Source of the DNA: JANQPX01 sp041398025
GTDB taxonomy: Bacteria; Pseudomonadota; Alphaproteobacteria; Geminicoccales; Geminicoccaceae
Direction of reading: 5' to 3'
Assembly: GCA_041398025.1 (NCBI GenBank)
Contig: JAWKVM010000015.1
Span: 1 to 64,000, forward strand
DNA length: 64,000 bases
In this document: one piece after another, positions 17,945 to 26,288 of the stretch
Numbering within the stretch: the stretch's first letter is position 1
How the letters are laid out: every line of letters begins with the position of its first letter
Notes under the pieces: generated by a model
What the model saw: only the letters and a program-made list of their open reading frames with translations
Database searches by the model: none
Told to the model about the DNA's origin: nothing
Made by a program: the position numbers and the translations under genes

Positions 17945-18345
17945 AAAAGGTCTCCTCACACAAACGAGCCCACAAACAAAAGAATATGTTGGGCCAAATA
18001 AGTCGACCAGTGGGGTAAATTACACAATGCTTGGATGGAATTGTCACAAGCTTGATAATATCCCGATTTATAAAAGAAATTTTGTGATGCGCATCACAAT
18101 AAGATTTTTTTATTTTGCATGCTTGAAGCCAGGCCTGATCGAACCAGGAGAGGCACCGTCCCGGATCAGGCGGACACTGCCCGTCGGCTGCGGCGGCCAG
18201 CGCGTTATTCTGTGGATCGGCGGGGTGCCTGCCGGATCTGCCGGTCGTCAACGCGTGATCGCCGGAACGATCCCCCCAGCCTGCGCGGGCGTCGCACCCG
18301 GAAGCCCGCGCAGCGGCAGTTCGCCTGAAGGTCCGCCTGCGCCTC
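17945..18345. other. Intergenic region upstream of the ExbB-like operon
   Basis: 401 bases with no supportable gene. The first 175 bases are markedly AT-rich compared with the surroundings and probably hold the promoter of the minus-strand operon. The remainder is GC-rich, and I see no repeat or RNA gene in it. Confidence 0.6.
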
Positions 18346-18669
18346 TTAGCGCTTGAAGTCGAAGAAGGGAGCGGCGGTCAGGATCTGATTCTGCTGGGTG
18401 ACCAGATAGCCGGCCTCGGCGCTCTTCTTCAGGTAGGCCTGCCAGTCGGGATCGCCATGCATGCCGGCACGGCGCTTGGCGCGGTCGGTAATGTCCTCAT
18501 AGGCCCAGACGTGGATATAGGTGTTGATCGTTCCGGTCTCGGTGACGCCGTAGAGCACCGGCTTGCCGAGATGCTTCTCCTGGGGTGCCTTGCCGTACTT
18601 TTCGTAGAGAGCAAGGTGCAGCGCAATGGTGCCGGGTCTGCAGGTATAGGTGCGATGATCGAAGATCAT
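18346..18669 (-). CDS. NIPSNAP-family protein
   Basis: A 107-residue ferredoxin-like alpha-beta protein. 'DHRTYTCRPGTIALHLALYE' at the N-terminus and 'INTYIHVWAYEDITDRAKRR' in the middle match the NIPSNAP family, and the tail 'NQILTAAPFF' is also typical. Bacterial members often sit beside transporter or catabolic genes, but their biochemical role is not established. Here it precedes, on the same strand, nothing recognisable, and lies 66 bases downstream of an orphan tctB gene. A second NIPSNAP-type gene is at 27.5 kb. Confidence 0.85.
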   Translation of the reverse strand: MIFDHRTYTCRPGTIALHLALYEKYGKAPQEKHLGKPVLYGVTETGTINTYIHVWAYEDITDRAKRRAGMHGDPDWQAYLKKSAEAGYLVTQQNQILTAAPFFDFKR

Positions 18670-18735
18670 GGAGGTCTCCAGGTCAGAGCGGAACGATGGG
18701 TCGGAACTGTCGGGCGTCCGTGGTCTTCCGCCGGA

Positions 18736-19215
18736 TCAGACAGTCAATCCCAACGCATGCATCAGAGGGTCCTCCAGGGCAAGCCCGAACACGCCCTCGA
18801 GGATGAGGGCGAGCGCCAGGGCCACCGGCACCGAGAACAGGCAGAGCGCCCCGAGACGGCGCTCGCCCAGAAGCATGGAGCCGAACATCAGAAAAAGCGA
18901 CGTGGCGAGGAAGAAACCGAGAGGCGGCAGGAGAAAGGCATAACCGACCATCAGGCCTACCAGCCCGAGAAGCTGGGGCCAGAAATCCCGCACCGTGGCG
19001 CGCAGCGAGCGATGGGTCTTGCCGGGCGAGAGCAGCATCAGGACGGCGATCAGGCTGCCGGCGAGGGCTGCGGCGAACAGAAGGCGGCCGGAAGCGGGCC
19101 CGGATGGCGCGGCCTCGGCCGCCGATGCCAAGTCGTTGGCCAGCACCCCGAACATGGTCGAGGCGGCCAGCAAGACAAGCACCGTGAGTTTGTCACGACT
19201 GTCGACGCTCTGCAC
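18736..19215 (-). CDS. Tripartite tricarboxylate transporter TctB-family protein (orphan)
   Basis: A 159-residue membrane protein with four predicted helices. The 'LGFFLATSLFLMFGSMLLGER' region and the C-terminal hydrophobic block match the small permease TctB of the tripartite tricarboxylate transporter family. The GTG at 19215 has AGGAGG seven bases upstream. No tctA (large permease) or tctC (binding protein) lies next to it, which is unusual because the three are normally one operon. It may serve a distant TctA, or the rest may have been lost. Probably co-transcribed with the NIPSNAP gene downstream. Confidence 0.75.
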   Translation of the reverse strand: MQSVDSRDKLTVLVLLAASTMFGVLANDLASAAEAAPSGPASGRLLFAAALAGSLIAVLMLLSPGKTHRSLRATVRDFWPQLLGLVGLMVGYAFLLPPLGFFLATSLFLMFGSMLLGERRLGALCLFSVPVALALALILEGVFGLALEDPLMHALGLTV

Positions 19216-19467
19216 GCGCGAGCCTCCTGATAAAAGGCTTCGTTGATTGATCGAATTAGTTCAGCGGCGTGCAAAAAGCAAGTCGCACGTCGATGGAACA
19301 TTTGCCGCGTGCCTCGGGGTGCGCCTTCGGCGCCTTCCGGCGCTCCCTCCGGTAAATGCCGCCGCCTGCGTGAAAAGGCGCAGGCATCCCGCCGGGGCTT
19401 GCCAAGCCGGCCCCGCTCTGCAAGGAGAGGGCTGGTTTCAGCGCTATTCCTGTGGAGGGCCTCAAAG

Positions 19468-19905
19468 GTGGGTATTTTCGATTTCGTCAAGGATGTGGGG
19501 GCGATGGTCGGCATCGGCAGCGCCGAGGCGGCGCCGGCGGCCGAGGATCTCAAGAAAGAGGTGGAAAAGCACGGTCTCGATGCCAAGGACCTCAAGATCG
19601 AGGTGGACGGCGACAAGGTGAAGGTCGAAGGCGACGTTCCGGACCAGGCGACCAAGGAGAAGCTGATCGTCGCCATGGGCAATGTGAAGGGCGTCGCCCA
19701 GGTGGACGAGAGCATCAAGGCCGCCGCCCCCGAGCCCGAGGCCGCCATGTACACGGTGAAGAAGGGCGACACGCTCTGGGCGATCGCCAAGTCGCACTAT
19801 GGCGACGGCAACAAATATCCGGTGATCTTCGAGGCCAACAAACCGATGCTGTCGGACCCCGACAAGATCTACCCGGGCCAGATGCTGCGCATTCCCCCCG
19901 TATGA
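19468..19905 (+). CDS. kbp: BON-LysM protein, Kbp (YgaU)-like
   Basis: A 145-residue protein with a BON domain (about residues 30-90, 'DLKIEVDGDKVKVEGDVPDQ') and a C-terminal LysM domain (about 95-143, 'MYTVKKGDTLWAIAKSHYGD'). This is the architecture of E. coli Kbp/YgaU, a potassium-binding cytoplasmic protein. There is no signal peptide ('VGIFDFVKDVGAMVGIG'), as in Kbp. The GTG at 19468 with GGAGGG eight bases upstream is the likely start. Upstream in-frame sequence does not look protein-like. Followed by two strong hairpins, so it is probably a single-gene unit. Confidence 0.88.
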   Translation: MGIFDFVKDVGAMVGIGSAEAAPAAEDLKKEVEKHGLDAKDLKIEVDGDKVKVEGDVPDQATKEKLIVAMGNVKGVAQVDESIKAAAPEPEAAMYTVKKGDTLWAIAKSHYGDGNKYPVIFEANKPMLSDPDKIYPGQMLRIPPV

Positions 19906-19916
19906 CGGGAGCACTG

Positions 19917-19996
19917 ACCTGGGTCGGTGACGCCGACCCGGGTTTGCGCCCAAGCATTTGGAAAAGGTCGTCCTTCGGGGCGGCCTTTTTGCTTTT
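19917..19996 (+). terminator. Two consecutive terminator hairpins after kbp
   Basis: The first hairpin (19917-19943) has an 11-bp GC-rich stem with loop TGACG. The second (19962-19989) has a 12-bp stem closed by a TTCG tetraloop and is followed by TTTTTGCTTTT, a textbook rho-independent terminator. Confidence 0.85.
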
Positions 19997-20192
19997 GCGC
20001 GGCTGCCGGTCGAGGCCCGCCTGTTTTGGCGACACCGCCCGGCATAGCTGGAAAATCGGCGGAATCGGCCGAATTTAGGAATTTCCAGAAAGCAATTGTG
20101 GGTCCGGGACGCGGTTGCTAGGCTCGACGCACCTTGTCCACGGCCGCGGCGCGAAGACCGGCTGGACGTTCATCAAACTGGGAGGTTTGACC

Positions 20193-21206
20193 ATGAGACC
20201 GTTGACGATGGCGGCAGCTGCGATCAGTGCCCTTGCTCTGACGGCCGGTGCTGCCAGCGCGCAGAGCACCAAGCTGCGCATCCAGACTCACTTCTCGCAG
20301 GAGACCCTGTCGGGCCAGCTGGCGGAAAAATACATCGACGACATCACCACCATGTCCAATGGCGAGATCGAGGTCGAGATGTTCTACGCCTCGGCCGTGG
20401 TGAAGTCGGCCGAGACCTTCGATGCCGCCGCGACCGGCATCCTCGACTGCGACATGACCGGCGGCGCCTATCAGACCGGCAAGAACCCTGCCTTCCAGTT
20501 CGCCGGCGACCTGATGGGCGGCTACACCAACCCTTATCAGCAAATGGCCTGGCTGCTGCATGGCGGCGGCCGCGAGAAGCTGAACGAGCTCTACAATGCG
20601 CACAACATGGAGTTCGTCGGCTGGTGGATTCCGGGCCCTGAATCACTGGTGTCGACCGCCCCCATCCGCAACCCGGAAGACTTCAAGGACTGGAAGTTCC
20701 GCTCGCCGCCGGGCATGGAGACCATGATCTTCAAGAACCTCGGCGCCTCGCCGATCGTCATGGACTTCAACGAGGTGTTCACCGCGCTCGAGACCGGCAT
20801 CATCGACGGCGCCGATGCCGCCAATCTGACCAACAATGTCGGCCTCGGCCTGTACGACCTCGCCAAGCACACCACCTATCCTGGCTTCCATTCCATGCCG
20901 GCCGACCATCTCGCCTGCAGGAAGGACGTCTGGGATGCCATGCCCGAGCATCACAAGCGCATCATGACCGTGGCCATGGACAGCCTCGCTCTGCACAATG
21001 CCACCATCAACGAGGTCAAGAACGCCCAGACCGCGAAGGACCTGCAGGCCAAGGGCGTCACCCTCTATGAGTGGAGCCCGGAGGATCTCGCCACCTACCG
21101 CGAAGCCGTGAAGGCGGGCTGGACCGAGTTCGCGACCACGCCGGAAGCCAAGGCGCTCCTGGAGAGCCACATCGGCTTCCTCACCGATCTCGGCCTGATG
21201 AAGTAG
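20193..21206 (+). CDS. TRAP transporter substrate-binding protein (DctP family)
   Basis: A 337-residue periplasmic receptor of a complete TRAP operon. The ATG at 20193 has GGGAGG upstream and opens a signal peptide ending 'AGAASAQS'. 'DWKFRSPPGMETMIFKNLGA' contains the conserved Arg-containing ligand motif, and 'ALETGIIDGADAANLTNN' matches the DctP signature. The run 'YPGFHSMPADHLACRKDVWD' resembles receptors for monocarboxylates or 2-oxo acids, but the ligand is not certain. The genes for both permease subunits follow on the same strand. Confidence 0.92.
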   Translation: MRPLTMAAAAISALALTAGAASAQSTKLRIQTHFSQETLSGQLAEKYIDDITTMSNGEIEVEMFYASAVVKSAETFDAAATGILDCDMTGGAYQTGKNPAFQFAGDLMGGYTNPYQQMAWLLHGGGREKLNELYNAHNMEFVGWWIPGPESLVSTAPIRNPEDFKDWKFRSPPGMETMIFKNLGASPIVMDFNEVFTALETGIIDGADAANLTNNVGLGLYDLAKHTTYPGFHSMPADHLACRKDVWDAMPEHHKRIMTVAMDSLALHNATINEVKNAQTAKDLQAKGVTLYEWSPEDLATYREAVKAGWTEFATTPEAKALLESHIGFLTDLGLMK

Positions 21207-21361
21207 GCAGGCGGGGCCTGCACCCCGGACGTTTGCACCGGGAGGGCGGGCGGGGCCGTTCGAGCCTCGCCCGCCCCTTCGAAGATCGGCCGATCGAGGA
21301 TCCGGCTCGCCCATGGCGGTGAGCCGGGCATCGCTCGACGCTGCAGCGGGGAGAAAGCGGC

Positions 21362-22225
21362 GTGACCGAAGAAACCGCCAATCCAAAAACCGGCACACTC
21401 TGGGAGTGGGCGATTCCCGCCGCTTTCTTCGTCTGCATGGGCTGGACGATCTGGCACATGCCGGCCTTCATCCTCGACTTCATCCCGCCCGACAATCCGA
21501 GCCTGGTCGACCAGATCAGCGCGCTCCATCTGCGCAAGGACGTGACCCCGGGCCTGCCCGGCCTGTTCGGCGGCTACGCCGATGCGATCGACTGGGCGTC
21601 GCTGATCGCGATCCCGGTGCTGCTGATCATCGGCCTGCGCGGCGTGCGCGTCGCCGAGATGGAATTTCAGGACTGGCGCCCGGTCGATCGGGTCGCCCTG
21701 TTCATCGGCCGGGTCACCATGATCCTGATCATCTCCATGACCCTGGTGATGCTCTATGAGGTGTTTCTCCGTTACGTGATCAGGCGCCCGACGCTCTGGG
21801 CCAACGAGCTGACCCTCTGGATCGCCGGCTTCGTGTTTCTCTGCGCCGGCTTCTATGCCATGCAGCAGCGCTGCCATATCCGGATCTTTTTGCTGTATGA
21901 CGTGATGCCGCGCTGGGTGCAGCGGGCCTTCGACATCCTCTCGGCGGGCCTGCTCGTGCTGTTCGCCTTCTTCCTGGTCTATGGCAGCTTCCAGCAGGTT
22001 TTCATCAACAAGTTCTACAAATGGGAAATGTTCGGCACCGCCTTCGACCCGCCGATCCCGGCGACCGTGCAGCCGGCGATTCTGATCATCGTCACGCTGA
22101 TCGCCCTGCAGGCGGTCGTCAACGTCATCTCGGACTGGAATCTCGAGCCGACCAAGCACACGGCCGCTGACGACATCGACGAAGACGAGCTCAAAGCCAT
22201 CAAACGCAGCCTGGGGACGGACTAA
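21362..22225 (+). CDS. TRAP transporter small permease (DctQ), long form
   Basis: A 287-residue small permease, longer than the usual 160-200. Residues 1-110 hold an additional hydrophobic helix ('WAIPAAFFVCMGWTIW') and a loop before the regular four-helix DctQ core, which contains 'YEVFLRYVIRRPTLWANELT' and 'QRCHIRIFLL'. The GTG at 21362 follows GGGGAGAAAG. The stop TAA overlaps the ATG of the large permease gene, so the two are translationally coupled. The long N-terminus matches TRAP subfamilies with extended permeases. Confidence 0.87.
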   Translation: MTEETANPKTGTLWEWAIPAAFFVCMGWTIWHMPAFILDFIPPDNPSLVDQISALHLRKDVTPGLPGLFGGYADAIDWASLIAIPVLLIIGLRGVRVAEMEFQDWRPVDRVALFIGRVTMILIISMTLVMLYEVFLRYVIRRPTLWANELTLWIAGFVFLCAGFYAMQQRCHIRIFLLYDVMPRWVQRAFDILSAGLLVLFAFFLVYGSFQQVFINKFYKWEMFGTAFDPPIPATVQPAILIIVTLIALQAVVNVISDWNLEPTKHTAADDIDEDELKAIKRSLGTD

Positions 22226-23853
22226 TGGACGTCGGCACCATCTCGATCGTCCTGGTCCTGGGACTGGTCCTTCTTCTGGCCATCGGCATGCCGCTCGGCT
22301 TCGCCTCCGCCGTGCTGGCGGTCGTGGTCATGGTCATGAAGTTCGAGCCGAACCTTCTGCTCGACCCGTTCAGCTTCGGCGAGGGCCTCCTGACCGGCAA
22401 TCCCGGCACGGGACCGCTCTATATCCTGACCCAGAAGATCTTCGATCTGCTGACCGAATACGTCCTGATCTCGGTGCCGCTGTTCATCTTCATGGCGGCC
22501 CTGCTGGAGCGCTCCGGCGTCGCCAAGCAGATGTACGACGCGCTCGATTTCTGGCTCTCCCGGGTGCGCGGCGGGGTCGCCATCGTCACCTCGCTGATGG
22601 CGGTGATCATGGCGGCGATGTCCGGCATCATCGGCGGCGAGGTCGTGCTGCTCGGCCTGATCGCGCTGCCCCAGATGCTGCGCCTCGGCTACAATCAGAA
22701 CCTGGCGATCGGCACCATCTGCGCCTCCGGCTCGCTCGGCACCATGATCCCGCCGTCGATCGTGCTGATCATCTTCGGCCTGATCACCGAAACCTCGATC
22801 AAGGCGCTGTTCACCGCGGCCTTCATCCCCGGCTTCATGCTGGCGAGCTTCATCATCATCTACATCATCATTCGCACCCATCTGAACCCGGACCACGCGC
22901 CGCTCCCCGCACCGCGCGACGACGACCCCTCCGGCGGCCAGAAGGTGGTGCTGTTCACAGCCTTTCTGATCATCCTGGCGATCGGCTTCGTCGCCCTTCT
23001 CCTGGTGCGCGCTCTTTTTCTGACGCTCACCGGCCAGAACGACATGAGCGTTCCCGATGCCCAGCCACTGACGCTGGGCATGCCTTACCACCTGCCTTGG
23101 CTTGCCGGGGCCATCGTCGCAGGCATCGCCCTGCTCTTCCTCGTCTTCGGCAGGGAGCGCACCAGCCTCGCCTGGGAGCACGGCAAGGGCCTGGTGCCGC
23201 CGTTTACGGTGATCGGCGTGGTGCTGGGCTCGATCTATGGCGGCATCACCGGCATCACCGAAGCGGCCGGCATGGGAGCACTCGCGGTGTTCGTGATCGC
23301 GGCGTTTCGCGGCGAGGCCTCGGTGGATCTGCTCTGGGACAGCCTGATGCGCACCCTTCGCTCCACCGGCACCATCATCTGGGTGACCATCGGCGCCGCA
23401 GCCCTCGCTGGCGCCTATACACTGGCGGGCGGCCCGCGCTTCATCGCCGAGCTGATCGTCGGCTCGGAGCTGCCGACCATGCTGGTGCTGCTCACCATGA
23501 TGCTCATCCTGCTGTTCATGGGCGCCTTCATGGACTGGGTCGGCATCGTGCTCCTGATCATCCCGGTGTTTCTGCCGATCGTGCAGCGCCTGCCGGTCGA
23601 GGAGATCGGCTTCATCGGCCAGCTCGAGCCGCGCTTCGTCGCGGTCTGGTTCGGCGTGCTGTTCTGCATGAACATGCAGGTGAGTTTCCTCAGTCCGCCC
23701 TTTGGCCCCGCGGCGTTCTACCTGAAGTCCGTCGCCCCGCCGCACATCTCGCTGACCGACATCTTCAGGGGCTTCATGCCGTTCATCATGATCCAGCTCC
23801 TGGCGCTCGCCGTGCTTCTGATCTGGCCGCCGATCGTCGAATTGCTGTTGTGA
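22225..23853 (+). CDS. TRAP transporter large permease (DctM), long form
   Basis: A 542-residue transport subunit with about 14 hydrophobic segments. 'VPLFIFMAALLERSGVAKQM' and 'GTMIPPSIVLIIFG' are DctM signatures. Most DctM proteins have about 425-440 residues. The extra length here is a block at about residues 220-320 with two further helices and a charged loop ('APRDDDPSGGQK'). Together with the long DctQ this marks an extended TRAP subtype. It is the last gene of the operon and is followed by a hairpin terminator. Confidence 0.9.
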   Translation: MDVGTISIVLVLGLVLLLAIGMPLGFASAVLAVVVMVMKFEPNLLLDPFSFGEGLLTGNPGTGPLYILTQKIFDLLTEYVLISVPLFIFMAALLERSGVAKQMYDALDFWLSRVRGGVAIVTSLMAVIMAAMSGIIGGEVVLLGLIALPQMLRLGYNQNLAIGTICASGSLGTMIPPSIVLIIFGLITETSIKALFTAAFIPGFMLASFIIIYIIIRTHLNPDHAPLPAPRDDDPSGGQKVVLFTAFLIILAIGFVALLLVRALFLTLTGQNDMSVPDAQPLTLGMPYHLPWLAGAIVAGIALLFLVFGRERTSLAWEHGKGLVPPFTVIGVVLGSIYGGITGITEAAGMGALAVFVIAAFRGEASVDLLWDSLMRTLRSTGTIIWVTIGAAALAGAYTLAGGPRFIAELIVGSELPTMLVLLTMMLILLFMGAFMDWVGIVLLIIPVFLPIVQRLPVEEIGFIGQLEPRFVAVWFGVLFCMNMQVSFLSPPFGPAAFYLKSVAPPHISLTDIFRGFMPFIMIQLLALAVLLIWPPIVELLL

Positions 23854-23881
23854 AGCGGCGCCGGCCCGGGTCCGGGGAAAG

Positions 23882-23919
23882 GCCGATCGACGCCGGCAGG
23901 CGGTCGATCGGCGTTTCGG
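23882..23919 (+). terminator. Hairpin after TRAP operon
   Basis: GCCGATCGA (23882-23890) pairs with TCGATCGGC (23904-23912), followed by GTTTCGG. The stem is strong but the T tract is weak. Its position 28 bases after the dctM stop supports a terminator role. Confidence 0.6.
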
Positions 23920-24118
23920 CGCGAACTCATCCAATATGCACATAAATAGCGACCGATTGCATTTCAGGTTGCAATGCACAATTTTTCGATGCCCAAGCTC
24001 CTTCAAAAGAAACACAAGGTTGATTCTAAAGACTAGACATCATCCTCTAATTGTGACACTTCTTGGTCTATAAGATGGGGGACTCGGAACGCCGAGCGCG
24101 AACGAAAGGGGACGATTG

Positions 24119-24553
24119 ATGTTCGTTCGACAGATATTGGACGGCAAGGGCAGAGACATTGTGTCGATAGGGCCCAAGGCCAGAATTGCCGAGGTCGCAG
24201 CCTTGCTGAGCAAGGAGCGGGTGGGTGCCGTGGTCGTGCTGGACGCGGATCAGCGCCTGGCCGGCATCGTCTCCGAACGCGACATCGCGCGCCGGCTTGC
24301 CGAGCATGGCGCGGCGCTCCTGGACATGAGCGCCGATCAGATCATGACCCGCGAGGTGGTCACCTGCTCGCCCGATGACGGCGTCGACAAGCTGATGCGC
24401 AAGATGACCACCGGCCGCTTCCGCCATCTGCCGGTGATGGAGGGCGCGACCATCGTGGGTCTGGTCAGCATCGGCGACATCGTGAAGCACCGCCTCGAAC
24501 AGCTCGAGTCCGAAGCAAGCCTCCTCCAGGACTACATCGCCGGCGCGGCCTAG
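24119..24553 (+). CDS. CBS-domain protein
   Basis: 144 residues made of two CBS motifs forming one Bateman module, a cytoplasmic sensor that usually binds adenosyl nucleotides. CBS1 ('KERVGAVVVLDADQRLAGIV', then SERDIARR) and CBS2 ('MTTGRFRHLPVMEGATIVGL', then VSIGDIVK) are both intact. The ATG at 24119 has AAAGGGGA upstream. It is a single-gene unit between the TRAP operon and an aldo/keto reductase gene. Target unknown. Confidence 0.9.
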   Translation: MFVRQILDGKGRDIVSIGPKARIAEVAALLSKERVGAVVVLDADQRLAGIVSERDIARRLAEHGAALLDMSADQIMTREVVTCSPDDGVDKLMRKMTTGRFRHLPVMEGATIVGLVSIGDIVKHRLEQLESEASLLQDYIAGAA

Positions 24554-24742
24554 CTGGCGACGCGCCAGGGCGTTCACTTGACGGAGACCGGGTAACGAAC
24601 CGTCGGTGGCGGTTGGGGGCGTCGATACGCGGGAGGCTTCGAACAAAGGGGCTGACGTTCGGCTTTCGCCTGATCTATAGCATCAGGAGATCGGCACGCA
24701 CGAGACGCGAGCTGCCGGCTGATAGATCAGGGGAGAGACGTC

Positions 24743-25768
24743 GTGGAGCCATCGAGCACCAGAACGCTTGGCCGGACGGGCCTCGAGGTCACCTGCTACG
24801 GCATGGGCAGCGCGCCGATGGGCGATCTCTGGGAGCGCCTGCCGGAAGCGCGGGTCGAGGCGACGTTCGCCGCCGCCTTCGACGGCGGAGTCCGCTATTT
24901 CGATACGGCGCCCTGGTATGGCAACACCCTGGCCGAGCATCGGCTCGGCCATTTTCTGCGCCGGCGGGATGACACGTTCGCGGTTTCGACCAAGGTCGGC
25001 CGGGTCTATCGCCGGCCGAAGACGCCGGACGAGCAGCCGATCGGCCCCTGGGCCGGCGGCCTCCCCTTCATCCTGCGCTTCGACTACGGCTACGACGCCG
25101 TCATGCGCTCCTATGAGGACAGCCTGCAGCGCCTCGGCCTGCCGCGGGTCGATCTCCTGGTGATCCACGACATCGACATCCAGTATCACGGCGACGACGC
25201 CGGCATCGAGCGCTGCTTCGAGCAGCTCGATCAGGGGGGCGGCATCAGGGCGCTCGAGGAGCTGAAAGCGTCGGGCGACATCAAGGGCTTCGGCGCCGGC
25301 ATCAACGAAGGCCCGATGATCACCCGCTTTCTCGACCGCTTCGACCTCGATTTCTTTCTGGTGGCCATGCCCTACACCCTGGTCGACCAGGCGCCGCTGG
25401 ACGACGCCTTCCCGCGCTGCGCGGCCAAGAACGTCGGCATCATCATCGGCTCGCCCTACGCCTCCGGCATTCTCGCGACCGGCCCGGTCGAAGGCGCGAA
25501 ATACAACTATTCGCCGGCGTCGGCGGAGGTCCTGGCGAAAGTGCGCGGCATCCAGGACGTCTGCAGGCGTTACGACGTGCCGCTCCAGGCGGCAGCGCTG
25601 CAGTTCCCGCTCGGCCATCCGAGCGTCGCCGCGATCATCCCGGGCGCGGTCAGGGCCGAGGAGGTCGAGCAGAATCTCTCGTACTTTCGGAAAGAAATCC
25701 CGGCGGATTGCTGGGCGGAGCTGAAGGCGGAGGGGCTGCTCAGAGAAGATGCGCCGGTGCCGGGGTGA
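24743..25768 (+). CDS. Aldo/keto reductase (aldose dehydrogenase-like)
   Basis: A 341-residue NAD(P)-dependent oxidoreductase of the AKR fold. The tetrad is visible: Asp in 'YFDTAPWYG', Tyr in the same motif, Lys in 'VSTKVGR' and His in 'LLVIHDID'. 'NTLAEHRLGHFLR' and the insert 'FDYGYDAVMRSYEDSLQRLG' resemble D-threo-aldose 1-dehydrogenase or L-fucose dehydrogenase and the pyridoxal dehydrogenase group. The GTG at 24743 follows a GGGGAGAG site. A sugar-oxidising role would fit the nearby enolase-superfamily gene and sugar ABC transporter, but that link is inferred. Confidence 0.87.
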   Translation: MEPSSTRTLGRTGLEVTCYGMGSAPMGDLWERLPEARVEATFAAAFDGGVRYFDTAPWYGNTLAEHRLGHFLRRRDDTFAVSTKVGRVYRRPKTPDEQPIGPWAGGLPFILRFDYGYDAVMRSYEDSLQRLGLPRVDLLVIHDIDIQYHGDDAGIERCFEQLDQGGGIRALEELKASGDIKGFGAGINEGPMITRFLDRFDLDFFLVAMPYTLVDQAPLDDAFPRCAAKNVGIIIGSPYASGILATGPVEGAKYNYSPASAEVLAKVRGIQDVCRRYDVPLQAAALQFPLGHPSVAAIIPGAVRAEEVEQNLSYFRKEIPADCWAELKAEGLLREDAPVPG

Positions 25769-25774
25769 GATGTG

Positions 25775-26128
25775 CTACCAATGGCTGTAACGCGGTCCGG
25801 GATATCTTGGAGCATATGCCCTCATCTCTCCGATCAGGTCGCACGCACAATCCGCGTCAACGTTAATATTGAGATTCGCGTTGGCTCTAAAAGGTAACAA
25901 ACCATAGCGGCGAGCACTTCTGCGATAGGTGCGCCTGGCAGCTGCCGAGCGATGGGGTGGTGGTCGAAATGCATATCGATCATCACATGTCTCGTCATAA
26001 TCAAAGCCGCGATCGATCGGCTGATAGGCAACCATCCGATATTGCCGCGGCTGGCAGGCGCCGAGCGTGACCGTAAGGGTCACCACGCAGCCCGTCAAAA
26101 CCGTCTTCGCCACCCCGCTGTGCGCCAT
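25775..26128 (-). CDS. Small putative lipoprotein of unknown function
   Basis: 117 residues with a hydrophobic N-terminal segment and a lipobox-like 'TLGAC' (Cys25), suggesting lipid anchoring. The mature part is rich in Arg, Tyr and Pro in its first half and has 'NANLNINVDADCACD' near the end. No family is recognised. The ATG at 26128 is chosen because GGAGA lies seven bases upstream; a longer in-frame start at 26146 lacks one. It converges on the aldo/keto reductase gene with six bases between the two stops. Confidence 0.6.
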   Translation of the reverse strand: MAHSGVAKTVLTGCVVTLTVTLGACQPRQYRMVAYQPIDRGFDYDETCDDRYAFRPPPHRSAAARRTYRRSARRYGLLPFRANANLNINVDADCACDLIGEMRAYAPRYPGPRYSHW

Positions 26129-26288
26129 CGGTTCATCTCCAAACACAAAACTAAAAATCAGTTCAATATCGTTGATAATTCAACTTTAAGTTATTTTCAA
26201 TGCGGAAGGATCACTTTGAACGCACATGCCGATAGCGTCCCCTCGGGCGGCGGGCCTATGCTCTGAACTGGGAAAAACGGGAGGCATC

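Noticed and set aside
22222..24015. 597-codon minus-strand frame rich in Asp, His and Gln
   Set aside because: Antisense shadow of dctM; repetitive polar composition without hydrophobic core.
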